Shown: one piece after another, positions 18,249 through 26,418 of the stretch
Numbering within the stretch: position 1 is the stretch's first letter
Layout of the letters: every line of letters starts with the position of its first letter
Source: Candidatus Melainabacteria bacterium
GTDB taxonomy: Bacteria > Cyanobacteriota > Vampirovibrionia > Obscuribacterales > Obscuribacteraceae
Length of the DNA stretch: 64,000 nucleotides
Direction of reading: 5' to 3'
Assembly: GCA_003963305.1 (NCBI GenBank)
Contig: RXJR01000001.1
Coordinates: forward strand, 434,001 to 498,000
Notes under the pieces: generated by a model
Databases searched by the model: none
What the model was told of the DNA's origin: nothing
The model's input: only the letters and a program-made list of their open reading frames with translations
Translations under genes and position numbers: made by a program

Positions 18249-18613
18249 CTGCCCTGTGCGAAGTGTTGTTGCACCTTAGCGAAACGCTCAGAAAGTGACC
18301 CACAAACAAGATCGCACAGTTGAAAAATCGTCATATCGGCGACTGAGTAGTAGACAAACAAACCCTGCTTGCGCCTATTAAGAATGCCCTGATCCGCGAG
18401 CAATGAAAGATGTTTGCTGATATTCGCTTGACTCATCCCGGTAAGATCGCAGAGTTCTTGCACCGAGTGTTCTTTATCCATTAAGTATTGAAGCAACTCA
18501 AGCCGAGTAGCGTCTCCCATCGCCCGAAAGCGTGCAGCGACGATCTCGAGCGCATCTTTGGAAAGCGGCTGTTTTTTTCCGGCAGACGACTTAGCAACTT
18601 TCTTCGAAACCAT
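18245..18613 (-). CDS. ArsR-family repressor, probable persulfide sensor
   Basis: A 122-aa winged-helix protein: DATRLELLQYL (helix 2), a recognition helix in TGMSQANISKHLSLL, and a wing RRKQGLFVYYSV. The ELCVC metal site of ArsR is absent. A single Cys55 (VQELCDLTGMSQ) aligns with the first sensor Cys of BigR/SqrR, and Cys100 or Cys104 near the C-terminus (FQLCDLVCG) can serve as the second. In those proteins a Cys-Cys tetrasulfide or disulfide releases DNA. The divergent operon encodes sulfur-handling enzymes, consistent with this. The ATG at 18613 has GGAGG 5 bases upstream and is preferred to the one at 18625. Confidence 0.88.
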   Translation of the reverse strand: MVSKKVAKSSAGKKQPLSKDALEIVAARFRAMGDATRLELLQYLMDKEHSVQELCDLTGMSQANISKHLSLLADQGILNRRKQGLFVYYSVADMTIFQLCDLVCGSLSERFAKVQQHFAQGS

Positions 18614-18637
18614 TGCATCCTCCATTTCTTACCATTC

Positions 18638-18666
18638 ACTGTAGCAATACAACGTTAATTCGTCAA
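18638..18666 (-). promoter_or_regulatory. promoter of the ArsR-type gene
   Basis: On the minus strand, -35 TTGACG (18661-18666), a 17-bp spacer, and -10 TACAGT (18638-18643). The -35 directly abuts the -35 of the divergent rhodanese promoter (18667-18672), so both promoters share one control region. Confidence 0.7.
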
Positions 18667-18695
18667 TTGACTATTCAACCAATTAACGATATATT
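18667..18695 (+). promoter_or_regulatory. promoter of the rhodanese operon with embedded operator
   Basis: The -35 TTGACT (18667-18672) and -10 TATATT (18690-18695) are separated by exactly 17 bp. A 24-bp element, 18671-18694, fills the spacer: left arm CTATTC, core AACCAATTAACG, right arm ATATAT. The same element with close core sequences occurs in the promoters at 23861-23889 and 25151-25179. It is the probable binding site of the adjacent ArsR-type repressor. Confidence 0.75.
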
Positions 18696-18729
18696 GAAAT
18701 TGGGAAAGTTGAATAAGGAGAATCTTCAA

Positions 18730-19317
18730 ATGCCTAGCATCGGCACGATCAGTCGGCTCAACCCGAACGAAGTACAAACATTGTTAGCTAGCGGCGGCGG
18801 CATTCAATTGATAGACGTGCGCACACCGATGGAATTCGACAGCGAGCACATTCAAGAGTCCAAGAACATTCCACTTGACGACCTCGCCAATCGCGGCGGC
18901 GAACTGAAAAAAGAGTGTCAAAAAATTCTGATTTGTCGCACAGGCAATCGCGCTGGTCGCGCCGCCGACTTGCTTGCCACATACGGAATGGACGTCGGCG
19001 TTCTGACCGGCGGCATTAACGACTGGAAAAAAGCAGGACTCAGCCTTAAGCAAGGGAAAAAGCGATTGCCGCTGGAAAGACAGGTACAACTGACAATAGG
19101 TGCCATCTTGTTGTCTAGCGTCGCAGCAGGCTGGACTATCAACAAAAACTGGTTCATCGTGCCAGGGTTCATTGGAGCTGGTCTGACATTCGCCGGACTG
19201 ACAGGCAACTGCGGTCTCGCTATTCTTCTTGCAAAAGCTCCATGGAACAAGCTGACCCCCTCGCCCACATCCGCGTCCCCAGCGGCGTCCAAACCTAATT
19301 GTTGCTCAGGCGGCTAG
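18730..19317 (+). CDS. rhodanese with C-terminal membrane anchor (DUF2892)
   Basis: A 195-aa protein: a rhodanese domain (about 1-105) with LIDVRTPMEFDSEHI and the active-site loop CRTGNRAGR, followed by a DUF2892-type membrane hairpin (about 115-170), as in E. coli YgaP. Rhodaneses move sulfane sulfur through a Cys persulfide; the membrane anchor suggests handling sulfur at the inner membrane. It ends in PNCCSGG, a Cys pair near the tail. AAGGAG lies 9 bases before the ATG. First gene of an operon with the TauE-type exporter (13-base gap) and the dioxygenase. Confidence 0.9.
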   Translation: MPSIGTISRLNPNEVQTLLASGGGIQLIDVRTPMEFDSEHIQESKNIPLDDLANRGGELKKECQKILICRTGNRAGRAADLLATYGMDVGVLTGGINDWKKAGLSLKQGKKRLPLERQVQLTIGAILLSSVAAGWTINKNWFIVPGFIGAGLTFAGLTGNCGLAILLAKAPWNKLTPSPTSASPAASKPNCCSGG

Positions 19318-19330
19318 AGGTTGATCAATC

Positions 19331-20083
19331 ATGCTGTTTTTGAGCATAGCACTGGGTCTTCTTACAGGTGGGCTGCTCGGTCTTCTTGGCGGAGGAGGGA
19401 GCATAATCGCAGTACCGATCATGGTCTACATTCTGGGACTCGAGGCAAAAGCCGCTATCGGCACCAGCCTTGTGATTGTGGGAGTGGCCAGCTTCCTAGC
19501 TGCAATCAGCCACTATCGCAGAGATTCAGTGCTGATTCGAACCGCGCTTCTGTTCGGAGGCGCCGGAGCCATTGGCAGCTACCTGGGGGCGATTGCTGGA
19601 AAGAATCTGTCGGACAGCACTCAACTGATTTTGTTCGCTTTAGCCATGGCTCTGATTGGTGCGCTAATGCTCATGCAACGGCAAAAACTGCCTGCAGAAA
19701 GTGCTTCTATTGAAGGAAACAAGATCGCCAAAATATTGCTCGCAGGTTGTGGCGCCGGCGCCCTGACCGGACTGCTAGGCGTCGGTGGCGGATTCATCAT
19801 CGTGCCGGCGCTGACGTTCGTGGTCGGTCTCAGCATCAGAGAAGCAGTCGGCACCTCGTTGCTCGTTATTAGCATGAACAGCCTCGTTGGCGCTGCAACA
19901 TATGCCAGTTTCGTGCGCTGCGGAAATACAGTTCTTCCATTTGTAGCGGGAACTATAGCCGCCGCTCCCATAGCCGGGCACTTCGCGCATCACGTGCGGC
20001 AAAATCAGCTAAAAACGGGCTTTGCCATCACTTTACTGGCTCTATCTGGCTTCATGCTGGCCAAACAATTTCTAGGATTTTGA
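19331..20083 (+). CDS. TauE/SafE-family sulfite or organosulfur exporter
   Basis: A 250-aa membrane protein of the TSUP (TauE/SafE) family, with about eight hydrophobic segments and two inverted halves each beginning with the glycine-rich motif (GGLLGLLGGGGSI and GALTGLLGVGGGF). Family members move sulfite, sulfoacetate or thiosulfate-like anions. Between a rhodanese and a persulfide dioxygenase, which yields sulfite, export of sulfite is the natural inference. Spacing is 13 bases to both neighbours. GAGG lies just upstream of the ATG. Confidence 0.9.
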   Translation: MLFLSIALGLLTGGLLGLLGGGGSIIAVPIMVYILGLEAKAAIGTSLVIVGVASFLAAISHYRRDSVLIRTALLFGGAGAIGSYLGAIAGKNLSDSTQLILFALAMALIGALMLMQRQKLPAESASIEGNKIAKILLAGCGAGALTGLLGVGGGFIIVPALTFVVGLSIREAVGTSLLVISMNSLVGAATYASFVRCGNTVLPFVAGTIAAAPIAGHFAHHVRQNQLKTGFAITLLALSGFMLAKQFLGF

Positions 20084-20096
20084 CGAGGGAAAAGAC

Positions 20097-21518
20097 ATGT
20101 ATTTCAAACAATTTTATCTAGGCTGCCTGGCTCATGGATCGTATCTATTAGGGTCAAACGGAGAAGCGGCGGTTATCGATCCACAAAGAGACGTCGATCA
20201 GTACATTGAAGAAGCGGAGAAAAACAATCTCAAGATCAAGTACATCATTGAGACACATCTGCATGCCGACTTTGTCAGTGGACACTTTGAGCTTGCCAAA
20301 AGAACGGGAGCAGAAATTGTTTTCGGCTCTCGAGCAGGAGCCTCCTTCAAACATATAGCCGCCAAAGACGCAGACGTGCTCAAAATTGGCAACGTAGAAC
20401 TTGAGATACTAGAAACTCCCGGGCACACCCCTGAAAGCATCTGTATTCTGGCAAAAGAAAGTACGGGTACGGGTGCGGCGGCAAAATTATTCACCGGTGA
20501 CACCTTGTTTATCGGCGACGTGGGACGACCAGATCTGGTGGCAGTCAAAGGTTACTCAGAAAATGAAATGGCTTCTCTACTGTACGACAGCCTCTACAAC
20601 AAACTGGCAAAACTCGACGATGCAACAGAAATCTATCCCGCCCATGGCGCCGGTTCTCTGTGCGGTAAACAACTTTCTGATGAACGAACATCAACAATAG
20701 GCAAACAAAAGCAGTTTAACTATGCCTTCAAGCCCGGCATTAAAAAGGAACAATTCATAGAGTTGGTGACTACCGACCTTCCAGAGGTTCCGGCATATTT
20801 CCCGAAAGACGCCGAACTGAATAAGCGCGGAGCGAATGCGCTCAATGAGCTGGTCAAACCCAAAGCGATGCAAGCCACTGAGGTCAACAAGGAGATGCAG
20901 CGCGGTGCAATTTTGCTTGACGTCAGAAGCGGACAAGAATTTGCCAGCGGTCACGTCAAAGGCTCGCTTAACATTGCACTGAGTGGTCAGTTCGCCTCAT
21001 GGGCCGGAACTATGATCGACATCAATGCGCCAATTGTTCTTTTAGCGAACGACATAATTTCCGTCCAAGAAGCAATCCTCAGGTTGGCTCGCATAGGCAT
21101 CGAACACGTAATTGGTTATCTGGAGAAAGGAATGATCAGTTGGAGTGATGGGGGCTTCGAAATCACACAAACACCGGTAATTACGGTCGAGGAACTGCAC
21201 GAGGAGCTGAAGGAAAACCAGGATATCTACATACTCGACGTACGGCGCAAAGGAGAGTTCGAAGAAGGACACATACCGGGTGCCAGAAATATACCGCTAG
21301 CTGAATTGCCCAGACACAGTGAGGAAATTCCCGAGAACAAACAGTTTGCAATTGTTTGCGCCAGCGGATATCGCTCATCAATTGCCAAAAGTATTCTTGA
21401 AAGAGCCGGCGTTACAAATTTGATGAATGTGCTGGGAGGAATGAAAGCGTGGAATAATAGTGGTTTCGATATATCTCGAGGCGAACCGAGCATAAAAGAG
21501 CCCAGCCACTCAATCTAA
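20097..21518 (+). CDS. persulfide dioxygenase-rhodanese fusion
   Basis: A 473-aa protein. Residues about 1-240 are an ETHE1/CstB-type metallo-beta-lactamase fold with ETHLHADFVSGH (His54, His56, Asp58), TPGHTPESI and TGDTLFIGDVGRPDL. Two rhodanese-like domains follow: the first (about 265-355) lacks a catalytic Cys (IVLLANDIIS at the loop), the second (about 365-460) has CASGYRS. The dioxygenase part oxidises glutathione or other low-molecular-weight persulfide to sulfite, and the active rhodanese passes sulfur. Family architecture matches MBL-double rhodanese proteins of sulfide detoxification. GAGGG lies upstream of the ATG. Third gene of the operon. Confidence 0.92.
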   Translation: MYFKQFYLGCLAHGSYLLGSNGEAAVIDPQRDVDQYIEEAEKNNLKIKYIIETHLHADFVSGHFELAKRTGAEIVFGSRAGASFKHIAAKDADVLKIGNVELEILETPGHTPESICILAKESTGTGAAAKLFTGDTLFIGDVGRPDLVAVKGYSENEMASLLYDSLYNKLAKLDDATEIYPAHGAGSLCGKQLSDERTSTIGKQKQFNYAFKPGIKKEQFIELVTTDLPEVPAYFPKDAELNKRGANALNELVKPKAMQATEVNKEMQRGAILLDVRSGQEFASGHVKGSLNIALSGQFASWAGTMIDINAPIVLLANDIISVQEAILRLARIGIEHVIGYLEKGMISWSDGGFEITQTPVITVEELHEELKENQDIYILDVRRKGEFEEGHIPGARNIPLAELPRHSEEIPENKQFAIVCASGYRSSIAKSILERAGVTNLMNVLGGMKAWNNSGFDISRGEPSIKEPSHSI

Positions 21519-21532
21519 ACCGGGTGACTAGA

Positions 21533-21649
21533 ATGAGAAAAGCAGAACGACTTGTCATCGTTGGCGGTGGCACCGTCGGCATTTCGGTCGCAGCCAGACT
21601 GCGAAAATCGCTTTTCGGTGCCGAAACGGCTACACATCATGCCCTCTAG
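21533..21649 (+). pseudogene. truncated sulfide:quinone oxidoreductase start
   Basis: A 38-codon remnant starting 14 bases after the dioxygenase stop, the same spacing as the other operon genes. It encodes RLVIVGGGTVGISVAARLRK, the FAD-binding N-terminus typical of sulfide:quinone oxidoreductase, then a short unrelated tail and TAG. No continuation of the enzyme is found after it. This looks like a 3' deletion of a fourth operon gene. A general FAD-enzyme N-terminus cannot be fully excluded. Confidence 0.65.
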
Positions 21650-21681
21650 TCACAGGCTATAAAAGTATAATCCTGGCCTAA

Positions 21682-21990
<309 letters not shown>

Positions 21991-22083
21991 AACACCTGTA
22001 TCTCGACTGGTATTGCATATTCAATGAGACAACATTTCACAGCAAGAAGGTGTCAAGTCGGCAGCACAGTTGTTAAGAATCAA

Positions 22084-23823
22084 TCAAATCGCAACGCAGC
22101 GCTGAGAATCAACCAATTTGCTTTTAGGGTTTGCGGACATCCAGGTAAAATAGCCACCCGCCAGATTCTTCACATCAAAGCCCATTTGCTTGAGTGTTCT
22201 ATAGGCCATGTATGAGCGTTGCCCACTCTGACAATACGTAATTATTTGCTTGTCTTTCGGGATCTCTGAAACTCTGTTCCGCAATTCAGGAAGAGGGATA
22301 TGAATACTGTTTTGTATGAATCCCCTCTTTCTTTCGGCGTCGGTTCTGACGTCGACGAGCACGAAGTTGCTGTCGTTCAAAGCTTTAGCAGCCTGGCGCC
22401 AATCAACTTGAACAACCAAACCATCGAGAATATTTGTCCCCACCATACCGGCGAGATTGATCGGGTCCTTAGCAGATCCAAACGGCGGAGCATAAGCCAG
22501 TTCCAACTCAGCCAGATCTCGGATTGTCATTTTCGCTTTTATAGCAGTCGCTATAACATCGATGCGCTTATCAGCACCGTGCTTGCCGATTATCTGCGCG
22601 CCCAGCAACTTTCCGGATTCGGCATGGAAAATCACTTTCATATCTAGTCTTTCCGCGCCGGGGTAATAACCGGCATGATGACTGGGGTGTACGTAGACAA
22701 CCTCGTACGGAATCCGCAATTCGTTCAGAGTCTGCTCGTTCTGCCCGACTGAGGCAACAGTAAGGTCGAAGACTCTGAGAATTGCCGTGCCGATGGTGCC
22801 ATCGTAACTTTCATTTCTGCCGAATATATTATCTGCGGCTATTCGTCCTTGTCGATTTGCAGGTCCTCCAAGAGCAATGAGAGTCTGTGTATCAGTGATC
22901 GGTTGGCGCACCTCAATGACATCGCCAACAGCCCAGACATGAGGAGAACTTGTTTGCAAGTGCGCATCGACTTTAATTCCGCCTCGCTCGCCAATCTCCA
23001 GACCGGCGCTACGTGCCAGCGTTGTCTCAGGACGCACACCAAGCCCCAGAATAACCATATCCGCAGGAATAGGGGCATGACTTCCCGCCTCTACCCAGCA
23101 GGATTTAGGACTGACGCCTTTGCTTACGATTTGATCTGCAGCATGAAATTTTGAGATCGGAGAGCCCAAAACGAGACTGACTTTATTTTTCTCCAGTTCG
23201 TCTTGAACAAGCGCCGCCATTTCTGGATCTAGTGGCGCCAAAACGTGATCTCGCCCATCGAGCAAAGTTACATCCATTCCCTTATTCGCATATTGCTCAG
23301 CGATTTCAAGCCCTATAAAACCACCACCGGCAACTACCACACTTTGAGGGTTTTGGCGGCGCACCCAATCTTCAATCACTTCTACATCTTCAAGACTACG
23401 AATCGTGAAAAGTCCGGGTAGATCAATTCCTGGTATTCGAGGCTTGAGCGGCGCGGCACCAACCGCCAGAATCAACTCATCATAGGTCTCTTGATAAACT
23501 CGGGAATTTTTCGTTTCGCGAATTTCTACTGATTTTTCTTGCGCATTGATAGACACAACTTCACTATTGACACGAATATCAAGTCGCAACTTACTCCTGA
23601 GGTCAGGTTCCTTAACTACCAACAGCCGATCTTGAGACTCAATCTCACCGCCCAGGAAATAGGGCAATCCACAATTCGCGAAGGAAACATGCGCGCCTCT
23701 TTCTATGACTATGATTTCCGACTGCTCAGAAAGACGACGCGCCCTCGCCGCCGCGCTCATGCCGCCAGCCACACCTCCAACAATGACAATTTTTTTCTTC
23801 GTTGCGGCTTCTTTCGCTGACAT
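22084..23823 (-). CDS. CoA-disulfide/polysulfide reductase-rhodanese fusion
   Basis: A 579-aa FAD- and NAD(P)H-dependent enzyme. Residues about 10-455 are a single-Cys pyridine-nucleotide oxidoreductase: IVIVGGVAGGMSAAARARR (FAD), the redox Cys51 in SFANCGLPYFLGG, VVVAGGGFIGLEIAE (NAD) and VWAVGDV. Residues about 475-565 form a rhodanese domain with YCQSGQRS. This is the CoADR-RHD / Npsr architecture, which reduces CoA persulfides or polysulfides. AAGGAG precedes the ATG by 8 bases. Its promoter carries the shared sulfur-regulon element 39 bases upstream. Confidence 0.92.
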   Translation of the reverse strand: MSAKEAATKKKIVIVGGVAGGMSAAARARRLSEQSEIIVIERGAHVSFANCGLPYFLGGEIESQDRLLVVKEPDLRSKLRLDIRVNSEVVSINAQEKSVEIRETKNSRVYQETYDELILAVGAAPLKPRIPGIDLPGLFTIRSLEDVEVIEDWVRRQNPQSVVVAGGGFIGLEIAEQYANKGMDVTLLDGRDHVLAPLDPEMAALVQDELEKNKVSLVLGSPISKFHAADQIVSKGVSPKSCWVEAGSHAPIPADMVILGLGVRPETTLARSAGLEIGERGGIKVDAHLQTSSPHVWAVGDVIEVRQPITDTQTLIALGGPANRQGRIAADNIFGRNESYDGTIGTAILRVFDLTVASVGQNEQTLNELRIPYEVVYVHPSHHAGYYPGAERLDMKVIFHAESGKLLGAQIIGKHGADKRIDVIATAIKAKMTIRDLAELELAYAPPFGSAKDPINLAGMVGTNILDGLVVQVDWRQAAKALNDSNFVLVDVRTDAERKRGFIQNSIHIPLPELRNRVSEIPKDKQIITYCQSGQRSYMAYRTLKQMGFDVKNLAGGYFTWMSANPKSKLVDSQRCVAI

Positions 23824-23860
23824 TTTTCAAGCTCCTTATATTTCCGGCCCGGACTGAATT

Positions 23861-23889
23861 ACTATATCGCTAATTGGTTATATAGCAAA
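23861..23889 (-). promoter_or_regulatory. promoter of the CoA-disulfide reductase gene with embedded operator
   Basis: On the minus strand, -35 TTTGCT (23884-23889), 17-bp spacer, -10 TATAGT (23861-23866). The 24-bp element at 23862-23885 has perfect 6-bp arms (CTATAT and ATATAG) around the core CGCTAATTGGTT (plus-strand reading). The core differs by one base from that of the rhodanese promoter. Confidence 0.75.
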
Positions 23890-23973
23890 TCATCCTAAAG
23901 TAGTATTGGCTGCGAAATTCACAAACGTTTGGATCTCACAAGAAATCGACAAGCATTGATCTGGCTCCGAGAT

Positions 23974-25107
23974 TCACAAGCGCTTCGAATTACCAGCAAT
24001 GCGCATCAATGTAGAGAGCCTTTTCTTCTCTTTTGCGGATAAATCGAGACTATCTACAGATTCGATTTGCAGCGTCGACGCTTCTTTCACTGCGCCGGTT
24101 TTCATCCAGGTGACAAGTTTTTCTATAACGGCAGGAGTGTAGCCACCTTCTTCAAGAACCAGATGCTCACCGGTTCCATCAATAAGAAAAGTTTTGTTCC
24201 CAACCGGTATGTCGGCGAAAAGCCGAGCAACCGATTTTGGAGAGACCAGGTGATCGTTAAGCCCCTGTACGACCAGAACCGGCGTTTGCAACTGCTTCGC
24301 GTAACCATCCGTTTTCGAAATGAAGTTGAGAAATGCCGTCGCTTCCCCCAATGTAAGCTTCAACTTATGAGAGTGATCGTTGAGCCAGTGCCGGGTCAGC
24401 TCAGGATTGCTTGTCGCCTGATGGATTATTGCTTTGCCGGCAGGACCAGGCGCACTATGCGGAAAGAAAACCAGCTCAACAATTCCCTTAGCGGCAGTAC
24501 GATGAGTCTTGAGCAACTTCCAGGCTGGCGCTGAACACACGACGCCATCAACAAGATTTGGGTTCTCAGCCGCTATTCGAATGGAAAGAGCACCGCCCAT
24601 AGACTCACCAACCAGGAATACTTTGTAATCTGGATGCGCTTTATGAATCGATTCCAACAACTGCCGTACATCGCCGACTGTATCGACGCAATCAAGCTTG
24701 ACCCTATCGGGCTGGTCGCGATCGGGCCCGAACCCACGGACATTTACACCAAAACCGTCGATACCAGCTTCAGAAAGTTCCTTTGCTAACGGCTTGTAAG
24801 CCCTTGCACAGAGACCCAAGCCGTGGATGCAAACAACGATCATTTTTGCGGGGGTCGGACTTTTCCACTCCAGGAAATGCGTTCCACCAACTACGACACA
24901 CGAGGGATCTTCCTTACAGAGAGCACCAACACTGTCTGACGAGGCGCTTGAAGTTTTGCTGTTCGAAGCGCTTGAGTTTACGCCTGAAACTTTCGACGGA
25001 ACCACCTGCGACGAACAGTTCTCGGCGTTTGCAACTCCGAACGATAGACCCAGCAGGGTTGCCGCTGAAAGAAAGCACAATTGCTTTTTGAGCGAGTGAA
25101 CATTCAT
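23974..25107 (-). CDS. exported alpha/beta hydrolase (lysophospholipase-like)
   Basis: A 377-aa protein with a signal peptide (FLSAATLLGLSFGVANA) and a serine hydrolase fold: oxyanion loop CIHGLGLCARAY, nucleophile elbow GESMGG, an Asp in VVQGLNDHLVSP and His in GTGEHLVLEEG. The closest look is monoacylglycerol lipase/lysophospholipase. Its promoter carries the same element as the sulfur operons, so it probably belongs to that regulon, which is unexpected for a lipase. The upstream DUF389 gene reads in the same direction but is separated by 136 bases including this promoter. Confidence 0.85.
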   Translation of the reverse strand: MNVHSLKKQLCFLSAATLLGLSFGVANAENCSSQVVPSKVSGVNSSASNSKTSSASSDSVGALCKEDPSCVVVGGTHFLEWKSPTPAKMIVVCIHGLGLCARAYKPLAKELSEAGIDGFGVNVRGFGPDRDQPDRVKLDCVDTVGDVRQLLESIHKAHPDYKVFLVGESMGGALSIRIAAENPNLVDGVVCSAPAWKLLKTHRTAAKGIVELVFFPHSAPGPAGKAIIHQATSNPELTRHWLNDHSHKLKLTLGEATAFLNFISKTDGYAKQLQTPVLVVQGLNDHLVSPKSVARLFADIPVGNKTFLIDGTGEHLVLEEGGYTPAVIEKLVTWMKTGAVKEASTLQIESVDSLDLSAKEKKRLSTLMRIAGNSKRL

Positions 25108-25150
25108 TTTAGCCGGGACCTTTTACAACTCTTCCTAAATCAAATATATC

Positions 25151-25179
25151 ACTATATCGTTGACTGGTTATATATCAAA
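25151..25179 (-). promoter_or_regulatory. promoter of the exported hydrolase gene with embedded operator
   Basis: On the minus strand, -35 TTTGAT (25174-25179), 17-bp spacer, -10 TATAGT (25151-25156). The element at 25152-25175 reads, on the plus strand, CTATAT, core CGTTGACTGGTT, ATATAT. It lies 45 bases from the ATG, in the same orientation to the gene as the other two sites. Confidence 0.7.
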
Positions 25180-25243
25180 CATATTAAATATTCCGGCACA
25201 TTGGCATTCCAGGGTGTTCCTAATAAAGAGCTAGCCTGGTCAG

Positions 25244-26299
25244 TTATCGACTTTCTAAACTTTTAGATTGACTATCTGGAGACTCTTCTCCAGAGGACTT
25301 ATCTCTGACAGCACCAGTGTCAGCGCTGGAAACTCCATCAGCGGTGATCTGCATAGAGGGGATAACCTGCAGCCGGAATTTAAGTGGCATATCCGTTTCG
25401 CGGATCAGAAAATCCTGTACTAACGCCACTTGCTTCACTGTAATCGGCTGCCCCGGCGACAACACCGTAGCGCTGACCGTCATAGGACGCTTATATCGCT
25501 CCACCCTAACATCATGAAGCTCAACATCCTGGAACGTATGCGTCCTTTCTTGAAGAATTCGCTTGATGTTGGCATTGATTTGATTCTCCAGGACGAGTTC
25601 TCTCATACTCAGTGCTAGAGGCACTACGAGCAAAAGGCTCAATACAGCGGATATGACAAGCCCCTTCTTCGCCCGGTGCAAAGGCGTAAACCCCATCAAC
25701 AAAAAAACAATCGCACCAGATACAGTGATTCCAATCAAGTTAGTTACATAAAGAAGAGCTGCGCCAGAGAACACGGCAGCGTTAGCAAAAGCCAGACCAA
25801 TACCGACAACACTCAGGGGCGGTACCAGGGCAACAGCTATCGCTACCCCCGCCAGAGTATCAGCAAGCTTTTCATTTGCCTGACAATAAGCACCGATAGC
25901 ACCGGCAAACATTGCCACACCCAGATCCAACAGCGTCGGCTGCGTGCGACCGAGGATCTCCGGAGTCAGCTCTAGAGATCGAAAGACCATGCCCAGTGTG
26001 CCGGAGATGAGAATCGTAGTGAGCGTTCCCACCACCAGCGTGAGAAAAGCCCGCCCGAGCAGCTTGGTATCCGCCGTCAATGTAGCGAGCGAAAGACCAA
26101 CCAGCGGCCGCATTAGAGGCGCAATAATCATGGCGCCAATGATCACACCTGGACTGTTCTGAAAAAGCCCAAAGGTGGCGATGAAAGTTGCTCCAGCGAG
26201 CAGCACGAGGAAGTCAACAGACAACCTGCTGATTGATTCGAGTCGCTCCTGCAGAGCGTTCAATCGGGATTCTTCAACTGGATGCAATAACGGTGGCAT
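25244..26299 (-). CDS. DUF389 membrane protein
   Basis: A 351-aa protein of the DUF389/TIGR00341 family: about six hydrophobic segments in residues 25-230 with the conserved GVIIGAMIIAPLMRPLVGLSLA, then a cytoplasmic or extracytoplasmic alpha/beta tail (about 235-325) and a charged Ser-rich end. Function of the family is unknown; it is common in Cyanobacteria, Actinobacteria and Archaea. The length is typical. No good ribosome site is seen before the ATG. Confidence 0.85.
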   Translation of the reverse strand: MPPLLHPVEESRLNALQERLESISRLSVDFLVLLAGATFIATFGLFQNSPGVIIGAMIIAPLMRPLVGLSLATLTADTKLLGRAFLTLVVGTLTTILISGTLGMVFRSLELTPEILGRTQPTLLDLGVAMFAGAIGAYCQANEKLADTLAGVAIAVALVPPLSVVGIGLAFANAAVFSGAALLYVTNLIGITVSGAIVFLLMGFTPLHRAKKGLVISAVLSLLLVVPLALSMRELVLENQINANIKRILQERTHTFQDVELHDVRVERYKRPMTVSATVLSPGQPITVKQVALVQDFLIRETDMPLKFRLQVIPSMQITADGVSSADTGAVRDKSSGEESPDSQSKSLESR

Positions 26300-26418
26300 G
26301 ATACGAGTAAAATGACAGCCAAATCACTGTTCATTATGTCATTATTTGAAATCACAGGTCGGTACAAGCAAATGAGATGTTTCTACCAAACGCATCTGGA
26401 CAATGGACGCCACCATAT

